Assembly: GCF_051020955.1 (NCBI RefSeq)
Contig: NW_027476765.1
Span: 79,520 to 143,519 of the forward strand
Origin: Megalopta genalis
Lineage: Eukaryota; Arthropoda; Insecta; Hymenoptera; Halictidae
Length of the DNA: 64,000 bases
Direction of reading: 5' to 3'
Shown: in pieces, positions 38,471 to 51,000 of the stretch
Position numbering within the stretch: position 1 is the stretch's first letter
How the letters are laid out: the number at the start of each line of letters is the position of its first letter
Made by a program: the position numbers and the translations under genes
Notes under the pieces: model-generated
Told to the model about the DNA's origin: nothing
Databases searched by the model: none
Seen by the model: the letters and a program-made list of their open reading frames with translations, nothing else

Positions 38471-41400
38471 CTAAATCATGTCTTTCGCTTGGATTTGAAG
38501 CTAAGCCTTCTACTTCGCATTGAATTGAAGCTAAATCATTTGTTTCGCATGAATTTGAATCTAACTCGTTTGTTTTGCTTGAATTCGAAGCTATATCTCT
38601 TACATTCGCAAGTATTTGAAGTTCAATCATTCGTTTCGCATGGATTTGAAGCTAAGGCTTCTAGTTCGCATTGATTTGAAGCTAAATCATGTGTTTCGCT
38701 TGGATTTGAAGCTAATTCGGTTATTTCGGATGCAGTTGAAGCTAAATCATGTATATCACAAGTATTTGAAGCTGAACAATTTGTTTCGCATGAATATTAA
38801 GTTAAACCATGTGTTTCGCATGAGTATTAAGCTAAACCATGTGATTCGCATTGATTTGAAGCTAAATCATGTGCTTCGCATGGATTTGAAGCTAACTCGT
38901 TTGTTCCGCATACATTTGAAGCTAAATCACGTATATCAAACTATTTGAAGTTAAACTATTTGTTTCGCATGGATTCGATGATCAGCCTTCTATTTCGCAT
39001 AGATTTGAAGCTAAATCATGTATATCACAAGTATTTGTAGCAAAACCATTTGTTTCGCATGGATTTGAAGCTAAGCCTTCTACTTCGCTTTGATTTGAAG
39101 CTAAATCATGTGTTTCGCATGGATTTGAAGCTAACTTGTTTATTTCGCATGCAGTTGAAGCTAAATCATGTATATCACAAGTATTTGTATCAAAACCATT
39201 TGCTTCGCATGGATTTGAAATTAAGCCTTCTACTTCGCATTGATTTGAAGCTAAATCATGTGCTTCGCATGGATTTGAAGCTAACTCATTTGTTTCGCAT
39301 GCAGTTGATGCTAAATCATGTATATCACAAGTATTTGAAACTGAACCATTTGATTCTCGTGAAAATTAAGCTAAACCATGTGTTTCGCTTGGATTTGAAG
39401 CTAAGCCTTCTACTTCGCACTGATTTGAAGCTAAATCATGTGTTTCGCTTGGATTTGAAACTAAGCCTTCTACTTCGCATTGATTGGAAGCTAAAACTTG
39501 TGTTTGGTATGGATTTGAAGCTAACTCGTTTGTTTGGCCTGCATTCGAAGTTATATCACGTATAATCGCAAGTATTTGAAGCCCAGTCATCCGTTTCGCA
39601 TGGATTTGAAGCTAAGCCTTCTACTTCGCATTGATTTGAAGCTAAATCATGTCTTTCGCTTGGATTTGAAACTAAGCCTTCTACTTCGCATTGATTTGAA
39701 GCTAAATCATGTCTTTCGCTTGGATTTGAAGCTAAGCCTTCTACTTCGTATTGAATTGAAGCTAAATCATGTGTTTCGCATGAATTTGAATTTAACTCGT
39801 TTGTTTTGCTTGAATTCGAAGCTATATCTCTTACATTCGCAAGTATTTGAAGTTCAATCATTCGTTTCGCATGGATTTGAAGCTAAGGCTTCTAGTTCGC
39901 ATTGATTTGAAGCTAAATCATGTGTTTCGCTTGGATTTGAAGCTAATTCGGTTATTTCGGATGCAGTTGAAGCTAAATCATGTATATCACAAGTATTTGA
40001 AGCTGAACAATTTGTTTCGCATGAATATTAAGTTAAACCATGTGTTTCGCATGAGTATTAAGCTAAACCATGTGATTCGCATTGATTTGAAGCTAAATCA
40101 TGTGCTTCGCATGGATTTGAAGCTAACTCGTTTGTTTCGCATACATTTGAAGCTAAATCACGTATATCAAACTATTTGAAGCTAAACAATTTGTTTCGCA
40201 TGGATTCGATGATCAGCCTTCTATTTCGCATAGATTTGAAGCTAAATCATGTATATCACAAGTATTTGTAGCAAAACCATTTGTTTCGCATGGATTTGAA
40301 GCTAAGCCTTCTACTTCGCTTTGATTTGAAGCTAAATCATGTGTTTCGCATGGATTTGAAGCTAACTTGTTTGTTTCGCATGCAGTTGAAGCTAAATCAT
40401 GTATATCACAAGTATTTGTATCAAAACCATTTGTTTCGCATGGATTTGAAGCTAAGCCTTCTACTTCGCATTGATTTGAAGCTAAATCATGTGCTTCGCA
40501 TGGATTTGAAGCTAACTCGTTTGTTTCGCATGCAGTTGAAGCTAAATCATGTATATCACAAGTATTTGAAGCTGAACCATTTGATTCTCGTGAAAATTAA
40601 GCTAAACCATGTGTTTCGCTTGGATTTGAAGCTAAGCCTTCTACTTCGCATTGATTTGAAGCTAAATCATGTGTTAGGCTTGGATTTGAAACTAAGCCTT
40701 CTACTTCGCATTGATTGGAAGCTAAAACTTGTGTTTGGTATGGATTTGAAGCTAACTCGTTTGTTTCGCCTGCATTCGAAGTTATATCACGTATAATCGC
40801 AAGTATTTGAAGCCCAGTCATCCGTTTCGCATGGATTTGAAGCTAAGCCTTCTACTTCGCATTGATTTGAAGCTAAATCATGTCTTTCGCTTGGATTTGA
40901 AACTAAGCCTTCTACTTCGCATTGATTTGAAGCTAAATTATGTCTTTCGCTTGGATTTGAAGCTAAGCCTTCTACTTCGCATTGAATTGAAGCTAAATCA
41001 TGTGTTTCGCATGAATTTGAATCTAACTCGTTTGTTTTGCTTGAATTCGAAGCTATATCTCTTACATTCGCAAGTATTTGAAGTTCAATCATTCGTTTCG
41101 CATGGATTTGAAGCTAAGGCTTCTAGTTCGCATTGATTTGAAGCTAAATCATTTTGTTTCGCTTGGATTTGAAGCTAATTCGGTTATTTCGGATGCAGTT
41201 GAAGCTAAATCATGTATATCACAAGTATTTGAAGCTGAACAATTTGTTTCGCATGAATATTAAGTTAAACCATGTGTTTCGCATGAGTATTAAGCTAAAC
41301 CATGTGATTCGCATTGATTTGAAGCTAAATCATGTGCTTCGCATGGATTTGAAGCTAACTCGTTTGTTTCGCATACATTTGAAGCTAAATCACGTATATC

Positions 41401-44400
41401 AAACTATTTGAAGCTAAACTATTTGTTTCGCATGGATTCGATGATCAGCCTTCTATTTCGCATAGATTTGAAGCTAAATCATGTATATCACAAGTATTTG
41501 TAGCAAAACCATTTGTTTCGCATGGATTTGAAGCTAAGCCTTCTACTTCGCTTTGATTTGAAGCTAAATCATGTGTTTCGCATGGATTTGAAGCTAACTT
41601 GTTTGTTTCGCATGCAGTTGAAGCTAAATCATGTATATCACAAGTATTTGTATCAAAACCATTTGTTTCGCATGGATTTGAAGCTAAGCCTTCTACTTCG
41701 CATTGATTTGAAGCTAAATCATGTGCTTCGCATGGATTTGAAGCTAACTCGTTTGTTTCGCATGCAGTTGAAGCTAAATCATGTATATCACAAGTATTTG
41801 AAGCTGAACCATTTGATTCTCGTGAAAATTAAGCTAAACCATGTGTTTCGCTTGGATTTGAAGCTAAGCCTTCTACTTCGCATTGATTTGAAGCTAAATC
41901 ATGTGTTAGGCTTGGATTTGAAACTAAGCCTTCTACTTCGCATTGATTGGAAGCTAAAACTTGTGTTTGGTATGGATTTGAAGCTAACTCGTTTGTTTCG
42001 CCTGCATTCGAAGTTATATCACGTATAATCGCAAGTATTTGAAGCCCAGTCATCCGTTTCGCATGGATTTGAAGCTAAGCCTTCTACTTCGCATTGATTT
42101 GAAGCTAAATCATGTCTTTCGCTTGGATTTGAAACTAAGCCTTCTACTTCGCATTGATTTGAAGCTAAATTATGTCTTTCGCTTGGATTTGAAGCTAAGC
42201 CTTCTACTTCGCATTGAATTGAAGCTAAATCATGTGTTTCGCATGAATTTGAATTTAACTCGTTTGTTTTGCTTGAATTCGAAGCTATATCTCTTACATT
42301 CGCAAGTATTTGAAGTTCAATCATTCGTTTCGCATGGATTTGAAGCTAAGGCTTCTAGTTCGCATTGATTTGAAGCTAAATCATGTGTTTCGCTTGGATT
42401 TGAAGCTAATTCGGTTATTTCGGATGCAGTTGAAGCTAAATCATGTATATCACAAGTATTTGAAGCTGAACAATTTGTTTCGCATGAATATTAAGTTAAA
42501 CCATGTGTTTCGCATGAGTATTAAGCTAAACCATGTGATTCGCATTGATTTGAAGCTAAATCATGTGCTTCGCATGGATTTGAAGCTAACTCGTTTGTTT
42601 CGCATACATTTGAAGCTAAATCACGTATATCAAACTATTTGAAGCTAAACAATTTGTTTCGCATGGATTCGATGATCAGCCTTCTATTTCGCATAGATTT
42701 GAAGCTAAATCATGTATATCACAAGTATTTGTAGCAAAACCATTTGTTTCGCATGGATTTGAAGCTAAGCCTTCTACTTCGCTTTGATTTGAAGCTAAAT
42801 CATGTGTTTCGCATGGATTTGAAGCTAACTTGTTTGTTTCGCATGCAGTTGAAGCTAAATCATGTATATCACAAGTATTTGTATCAAAACCATTTGTTTC
42901 GCATGGATTTGAAGCTAAGCCTTCTACTTCGCATTGATTTGAAGCTAAATCATGTGCTTCGCATGGATTTGAAGCTAACTCGTTTGTTTCGCATGCAGTT
43001 GAAGCTAAATCATGTATATCACAAGTATTTGAAGCTGAACCATTTGATTCTCGTGAAAATTAAGCTAAACCATGTGTTTCGCTTGGATTTGAAGCTAAGC
43101 CTTCTACTTCGCATTGATTTGAAGCTAAATCATGTGTTAGGCTTGGATTTGAAACTAAGCCTTCTACTTCGCATTGATTGGAAGCTAAAACTTGTGTTTG
43201 GTATGGATTTGAAGCTAACTCGTTTGTTTCGCCTGCATTCGAAGTTATATCACGTATAATCGCAAGTATTTGAAGCCCAGTCATCCGTTTCGCATGGATT
43301 TGAAGCTAAGCCTTCTACTTCGCATTGATTTGAAGCTAAATCATGTCTTTCGCTTGGATTTGAAACTAAGCCTTCTACTTCGCATTGATTTGAAGCTAAA
43401 TTATGTCTTTCGCTTGGATTTGAAGCTAAGCCTTCTACTTCGCATTGAATTGAAGCTAAATCATGTGTTTCGCATGAATTTGAATCTAACTCGTTTGTTT
43501 TGCTTGAATTCGAAGCTATATCTCTTACATTCGCAAGTATTTGAAGTTCAATCATTCGTTTCGCATGGATTTGAAGCTAAGGCTTCTAGTTCGCATTGAT
43601 TTGAAGCTAAATCATTTTGTTTCGCTTGGATTTGAAGCTAATTCGGTTATTTCGGATGCAGTTGAAGCTAAATCATGTATATCACAAGTATTTGAAGCTG
43701 AACAATTTGTTTCGCATGAATATTAAGTTAAACCATGTGTTTCGCATGAGTATTAAGCTAAACCATGTGATTCGCATTGATTTGAAGCTAAATCATGTGC
43801 TTCGCATGGATTTGAAGCTAACTCGTTTGTTTCGCATACATTTGAAGCTAAATCACGTATATCAAACTATTTGAAGCTAAACAATTTGTTTCGCATGGAT
43901 TCGATGATCAGCCTTCTATTTCGCATAGATTTGAAGCTAAATCATGTATATCACAAGTATTTGTAGCAAAACCATTTGTTTCGCATGGATTTGAAGCTAA
44001 GCCTTCTACTTCGCTTTGATTTGAAGCTAAATCATGTGTTTCGCATGGATTTGAAGCTAACTTGTTTGTTTCGCATGCAGTTGAAGCTAAATCATGTATA
44101 TCACAAGTATTTGTATCAAAACCATTTGTTTCGCATGGATTTGAAGCTAAGCCTTCTACTTCGCATTGATTTGAAGCTAAATCATGTGCTTCGCATGGAT
44201 TTGAAGCTAACTCGTTTGTTTCGCATGCAGTTGAAGCTAAATCATGTATATCACAAGTATTTGAAGCTGAACCATTTGATTCTCGTGAAAATTAAGCTAA
44301 ACCATGTGTTTCGCTTGGATTTGAAGCTAAGCCTTCTACTTCGCATTGATTTGAAGCTAAATCATGTGTTAGGCTTGGATTTGAAACTAAGCCTTCTACT

Positions 44401-45604
44401 TCGCATTGATTGGAAGCTAAAACTTGTGTTTGGTATGGATTTGAAGCTAACTCGTTTGTTTCGCCTGCATTCGAAGTTATATCACGTATAATCGCAAGTA
44501 TTTGAAGCCCAGTCATCCGTTTCGCATGGATTTGAAGCTAAGCCTTCTACTTCGCATTGATTTGAAGCTAAATCATGTCTTTCGCTTGGATTTGAAACTA
44601 AGCCTTCTACTTCGCATTGATTTGAAGCTAAATTATGTCTTTCGCTTGGATTTGAAGCTAAGCCTTCTACTTCGCATTGAATTGAAGCTAAATCATGTGT
44701 TTCGCATGAATTTGAATCTAACTCGTTTGTTTTGCTTGAATTCGAAGCTATATCTCTTACATTCGCAAGTATTTGAAGTTCAATCATTCGTTTCGCATGG
44801 ATTTGAAGCTAAGGCTTCTAGTTCGCATTGATTTGAAGCTAAATCATTTTGTTTCGCTTGGATTTGAAGCTAATTCGGTTATTTCGGATGCAGTTGAAGC
44901 TAAATCATGTATATCACAAGTATTTGAAGCTGAACAATTTGTTTCGCATGAATATTAAGTTAAACCATGTGTTTCGCATGAGTATTAAGCTAAACCATGT
45001 GATTCGCATTGATTTGAAGCTAAATCATGTGCTTCGCATGGATTTGAAGCTAACTCGTTTGTTTCGCATACATTTGAAGCTAAATCACGTATATCAAACT
45101 ATTTGAAGCTAAACTATTTGTTTCGCATGGATTCGATGATCAGCCTTCTATTTCGCATAGATTTGAAGCTAAATCATGTATATCACAAGTATTTGTAGCA
45201 AAACCATTTGTTTCGCATGGATTTGAAGCTAAGCCTTCTACTTCGCTTTGATTTGAAGCTAAATCATGTGTTTCGCATGGATTTGAAGCTAACTTGTTTG
45301 TTTCGCATGCAGTTGAAGCTAAATCATGTATATCACAAGTATTTGTATCAAAACCATTTGTTTCGCATGGATTTGAAGCTAAGCCTTCTACTTCGCATTG
45401 ATTTGAAGCTAAATCATGTGCTTCGCATGAATTTGAAGCTAACTCGTTTGTTTCGCATGCAGTTGATGCTAAATCATGTATATCACAAGTATTTGAAGCT
45501 GAACCATTTGATTCTCGTGAAAATTAAGCTAAACCATGTGTTTCGCTTGGATTTGAAGCTAAGCCTTCTACTTCGCATTGATTTGAAGCTAAATCATGTG
45601 TTTC
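38470..45604. repeat. 1,231/1,232-bp higher-order repeat array, about 5.8 copies
   Basis: Equivalent points fall at 39,050, 40,281, 41,513, 42,744, 43,976 and 45,208, giving periods of 1231, 1232, 1231, 1232 and 1232. Each unit is 41 subunits. Two are 31-bp variants (cgtataatcgcaag, cttacattcgcaag) and one is 29 bp (cgtatatcaaactattt), giving 41 x 30 + 1. The extra base in 1,232-bp units is a cattttgtttcg in place of catgtgtttcg near 41,151, 43,613 and 44,845. Neighbouring units differ at only a few sites. Periodicity begins near 38,470 and fails near 45,604. This is the youngest, most regular part of the window. Confidence 0.93.
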
Positions 45605-48600
45605 GCTTGGATTTGGAGCTAACTCGTTTGTTTCGCATACATTTGAAGCTAAATCATGTATATCACTAGTATTTGAAGCAAAACCATTTGATTCGCATGG
45701 ATTTGAAACAAAGCCTTCTACTTCGCATTGATTTGAAGCTAAATCATGTGTTCGCTTGGATTTGAAGCTAACTCGTTTGTTTCGCATACATTTCAAGCTA
45801 AATCACGTATATCACAATTATTTGAAGCTAAACTATTTGTTTCGCATGGATTCGATGATCGGCCTTCTATTTCGCATAGATTTGAAGCTAAATCATGTAT
45901 ATCACAAGTATTTGTAGCAAAACCATTTGTTTCGCATGGATTTGAAGCTAAGCCTTCTACTTCGCTTTGATTTGAAGCTAAATCATGTGTTTCGCATGGA
46001 TTTGAAGCTAACTTGTTTGTTTCGCATGCAGTTGAAGCTAAATCATGTATATCACAAGTATTTGTATCAAAACCATTTGTATCGCATGGATTTGAAGCTA
46101 AGCCTTCTACTTCGCATTGATTTGGAGCATAATCATGTGTTTTGCATGGATTTATAGCTAACACGTTTGTTTCGCATGCAGTTGAAGCTAAATCATGTAT
46201 ATCACAAGTAATTGAAGCTAAACCACTAGTTTCTAATGGATTCGAAGATCAGCCTTCCACTTCGCATTGATTTGAAGCTAAATCAAGTGTTGCTCTTGGA
46301 TTTGAAGCTAACTCGTTTGTTTCCCATACAGTTGAAGCTAAATCATGTATATCACAAGTAATAGAAGCTAAACCATTTGATTCGCATGGATTTGAAACAA
46401 AGCCTTCTACTTCGCATTGATTTGAAGCTAAATCATGTTTTCGCTTGGATTTGAAGCTAACTCGTTTGTTTCGCATACATTTCAAGCTAAATCACGTATA
46501 TCACAATTATTTGAAGCTAAACTATTTGTTTCGCATGGATTCGATGATCAGCCTTCTATTTCGCATAGATTTGAAGCTAAATCATGTATATCACAAGTAT
46601 TTGTAGCAAAACCATTTGTTTCGCATGGATTTGAAGCTAAGCCTTCTACTTCGCCTTGATTTAAATCTTAATCGTGTGTATGGCATGGATTTGAAGCTAA
46701 CTCGTTTGTTTCGTCTTCATTTGAAGCTGTTTCATTTATATCGCAAGTATTTGAAGCTAAACCATTTGTTTCGCATGGATTTGAAGATAAACCTTCTACT
46801 TCGCATTAATTTGAAGCTAAATCGTGTGTTTCGCTTGCATTTGAAGCTAACTCGTTTGTCTCGCATGCTGTTCAAGCTAAATCATGTATATCACAAGTAT
46901 TTGAAGCTAATCCATTTGATTCGCATGGATTTGAAGCTAAGCCCTCTACTTCGCATTGATTTGAAGCTAAAGCATGTGTTTCGCTTGTATTTGAAGCTCA
47001 CTCGTTTGTTTCGCATGCAGTTGAAGCTAAATCATGTATATCACAAGTATTTGAAGCTGAACAATTTGTTTCGCATGAATATTAAGTTAAACCATGTGTT
47101 TCGCATGAGTATTAAGCTAAACCATGTGATTCGCATTGATTTGAAGCTAAATCATGTGCTTCGCATGGATTTGAAGCTAACTCGTTTGTTTCGCATACAT
47201 TTGAAGCTAAATCACGTATATCAAACTATTTGAAGCTAATCAATTTGTTTCGCATGGATTCGATGATCAGCCTTCTATTTCGCATAGATTTGAAGCTAAA
47301 TCATGTATATCACAAGTATTTGTAGCAAAACCATTTGTTTCGCATGGATTTGAAGCTAAGCCTTCTACTTCGCTTTGATTTGAAGCTAAATCATGTGTTT
47401 CGCATGGATTTGAAGCTAACTTGTTTGTTTCGCATGCAGTTGAAGCTAAATTATGTATATCACAAGTATTTGTATCAAAACCATTTGTTTCGCATGGATT
47501 TGAAGCTAAGCCTTCTACTTCGCATTGATTTGAAGCTAAATCATGTGCTTCGCATGGATTTGAAGCTAACTCGTTTGTTTCGCATGCAGTTGATGCTAAA
47601 TCATGTATATCACAAGTATTTGAAGCTGAACCATTTGATTCTCGTGAAAATTAAGCTAAACCATGTGTTTCGCTTGGATTTGAAGCTAAGCCTTCTACTT
47701 CGCATTGATTTGAAGCTAAATCATGTGTTTCGCTTGGATTTGGAGCTAACTCGTTTGTTTCGCATACATTTGAAGCTAAATCATGTATATCACTAGTATT
47801 TGAAGCAAAACCATTTGATTCGCATGGATTTGAAACAAAGCCTTCTACTTCGCATTGATTTGAAGCTAAATCATGTTTTCGCTTGGATTTGAAGCTAACT
47901 CGTTTGTTTCGCATACATTTCAAGCTAAATCACGTATATCACAATTATTTGAAGCTAAACTATTTGTTTCGCATGGATTCGAAGATCAGCCTTCCACTTC
48001 GCATTGATTTGAAGCTAAATCAAGTGTTGCTCTTGGATTTGAAGCTAACTCGTTTGTTTCCCATACAGTTGAAGCTAAATCATGTATATCACAAGTAATA
48101 GAAGCTAAACCATTTGTTTCGCATTGATTTGGAGCTAAGCCTTCTACTTCGCATTGATTTGAAGTTAAATAATGTGTTACGCTAGGATTTGAAACTCACT
48201 CGTTTGTTTCTCCTGCATTTGAAGCTATATCACTTATATCGCAACTATTTGAAGCTAAATCATTTGTGTCGCATGGATTCGAATCTCAGCCTTCTATTTC
48301 GCATTGATTTGAAGCTAAATCATGTGTTTCTCATGGATTTAAAGCTAACACGTTTGTTTCGCATATGGTTGAAGCTAAATCGTGTATATCACAAGTATTT
48401 GAAGCTAAACAATTTGTTTCGCATGGATTCGAAGATCAGTCTTCTACTTCGCATTGATTTGAAGCTAAATCATGTTTTTCGCTTGGATATGAAGCTCACT
48501 CGTTTGTTTTTCCAGCATTTGAAGCTACATCACTTATATCGCAAGTATTTGAAGCTAAATCATTTGTGTCGTATGGATTCGAAAATCAGTCTTCTACTTC

Positions 48601-49150
48601 GCATTGATTTGGAGCTAAATCATGTATTTCGCATGGATTTATAGCTAACACGTTTGTTTCGCATGCAGTTGAAGCTAATTCATGTATAACACAAGTATTT
48701 GAAGCTAAACCCTTTCTTTCGCATGGATTTGAAGGTAAGCCTTCTACTTCGCATTGATTTGAAGCTAAATCAAGTGTTCCGCTTGGATTTAAAGCTAACT
48801 CGTTTGTTTCGCATGCAGTTGAAGCTAAATCATGTATAAACAAGTATTTGAAGCTAAACCATTCGTTTCGCATGGGTTTGAAGCTTATCTTTCTACATCG
48901 CATGAATTTGAACTAAATCAGGTGTTTCGCTTGGATTTGAAGCGAACTCATTTGTTTCGCATGCAGTTGAAGCTAAATCATGTATATCACAAGTATTTGA
49001 AGCTAATCCATTTGATTCGCATGGATTTGAAGCTAAGCCCTCTACTTCGCATTGATTTGAAGCTAAAGCATGTGTTTCGCTTGTATTTGAAGCTCACTCG
49101 TTTGTTTCGCATGCAGTTGAAGCTAAATCATGTATATCACAAGTATTTGA
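45605..49150. repeat. Core transition: rearranged HOR fragments
   Basis: Segment 45,208-45,770 recurs at 47,335-47,897 (offset 2,127). Segment 45,746-45,970 recurs at 46,435-46,659 (offset 689). A piece resembling 37,441-37,660 is embedded at about 46,141-46,360. The block therefore looks like fragments of part 1 and of the 1,231-bp unit reshuffled in register. No gene is visible. Confidence 0.75.
47973..48912. repeat. Right copy of the ~930-bp bracketing segment
   Basis: Partner of 37,531-38,470 with a few substitutions. Examples are a G for A in the C subunit near 48,366, tatagc in place of aaagc near 48,641, and aacac in place of atcac near 48,689. It continues rightward into a B-C-D series with aaatcaggtgtttcg rather than into the 1,231-bp array. 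Confidence 0.9.
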
Positions 49151-51000
49151 AGCTGAACCATTTGATTCTCGTGAAAATTAAGCTAAACCATATGTTTCGC
49201 TTGGATTTGAAGCTAAGCCTTCTACTTCGCATTGATTTGAAGCTAAATCATGTGTTTCGCTTGGATTTGGAGCTATCTCGTTTGTTTCGCATACATTTGA
49301 AGCTAAATCATGTATATCACAAGTAATTGAAGCAAAACCATTTGATTCGCATGGATTTGAAACAAAGCCTTCTACTTCGCATTGATTTGAAGCTAAGTCA
49401 TGTTTTTCGCTTGGGTTTGAAACTAAGCCTTCTACTTCCCATTGAATTGAAGCTAAATCATGTGTTTCGCATGAATTTGAATCTAACTCGTTTGTTTTGC
49501 TTGCATTCGAAGCTATATCTCTTACATTCGCAAGTATTTGAAGTTCAATCATTCGTTTCGCATGGATTTGAAGCTAAGGCTTCTAGTTCGCATTGATTTG
49601 AAGCTAAATCATGTGTTTCGCTTCGATTTGAAGCTAATTCGGTTATTTCGGAAGCAGTTGAAGCTAAATCATGTATATCACAAGTATTTGAAGCTGAACA
49701 ATTTGTTTCGCATGAATATTAAGTTAAACCATGTGTTTCGCATGAGTATTAAGCTAAACCATGTGATTCGCATTGATTTGAAGCTAAATCATGTGCTTCG
49801 CATGGATTTGAAGCTAACTCGTTTGTTTCGCATACATTTGAAGCTAAATCACGTATATCACAACTATTTGAAGCTAAACTATTTGTTTCGCATGGATTCG
49901 ATGATCAGCCTTCTATTTCGCATAGATTTGAAGCTAAATCATGTATATCACAAGTATTTGTAGCAAAACCATTTGTTTCGCATGGATTTGAAGCTAAGCC
50001 TTCTACTTCGCTTTGATTTGAAGCTAAATCATGTGTTCCGCATGGATTTGAAGCTAACTTGTTTGTTTCGCATGCAGTTGAAGCTAAATCATGTATATCA
50101 CAAGTATTTGTATCAAAACCATTTGTTTCGCATGGATTTGAAGCTAAGCCTTCTACTTCGCATTGATTTGAAGATAAATCATGCGTTTCGCATGGATTTG
50201 AAGCTAACTCGTTTGTTTCGCATGCCGTTGATGCTAAATCATGTATATCACAAGTATTTGAAGCTGAACCATTTGATTCTCGTGAAAATTAAGCTAAACC
50301 ATGTGTTTCGCATGGATTTGAAGCTAAGCCTTCTACTTCGCATTGATTTGAAGCTAAATCATGTGTTAGGCTTGGATTTGAAGGTAACACGTTTGTTTCA
50401 CTTGCAGTTGAATCTCAATCATGTATATCACAAGTATTTGAAGCTGAACAATTTGTTTCGCATGAATACTAAGTTAAACCATGTGTTTCGCATGAGTATT
50501 AAGCTAAACCATGTTTTTGTAATGAATTTGAAGCTAAACCATGTGTTTCGCATGGATTTGAAGTCAACTCGTTTGTTTCGCCTGCAGTTGATTCTAAATC
50601 ATGTATTTTACAAGTATTTGAACCTAAACCATTTGTTCCTCATGTATTTGAAGCTAAGCCTACCACTTCGCATTGATGTGAAGCTAAATCATGTGTTTCG
50701 CTTGGATTTGAAGCTAACTCGATTGTTTCGAATGCAGTTGATGCTAAATCATGTATATCACAAGTATTTGAAGCTGAACCATTTGATTCTCGTGAAAATT
50801 AAGCTAATCCATTTGTTTCGCTTGGATTTGAAGCTAAGCCTTCTACTTCGCATTGATTTGAAGCTAAATCATGTGTTTCGCTTGGATTTGAAACTAAGCC
50901 TTCTACTTCGCATTGATTTGATGCTAAATCATATGTTTCGCATGGATTTGAAACTAACTCGTTTGTTTCGTCTTCATTTGAAGCTGTTTCATTTATATCG
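49151..51000. repeat. Core part 2: displaced copy of part-1 HOR
   Basis: About 49,151-50,380 matches 31,085-32,314 at offset 18,066, including the E variant gattctcgtgaaaattaa and both 31-bp D variants of the core. About 50,390-50,940 then matches the 35,840-36,350 type. The same part-1 module therefore lies on both sides of the 1,231-bp array. Confidence 0.85.
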
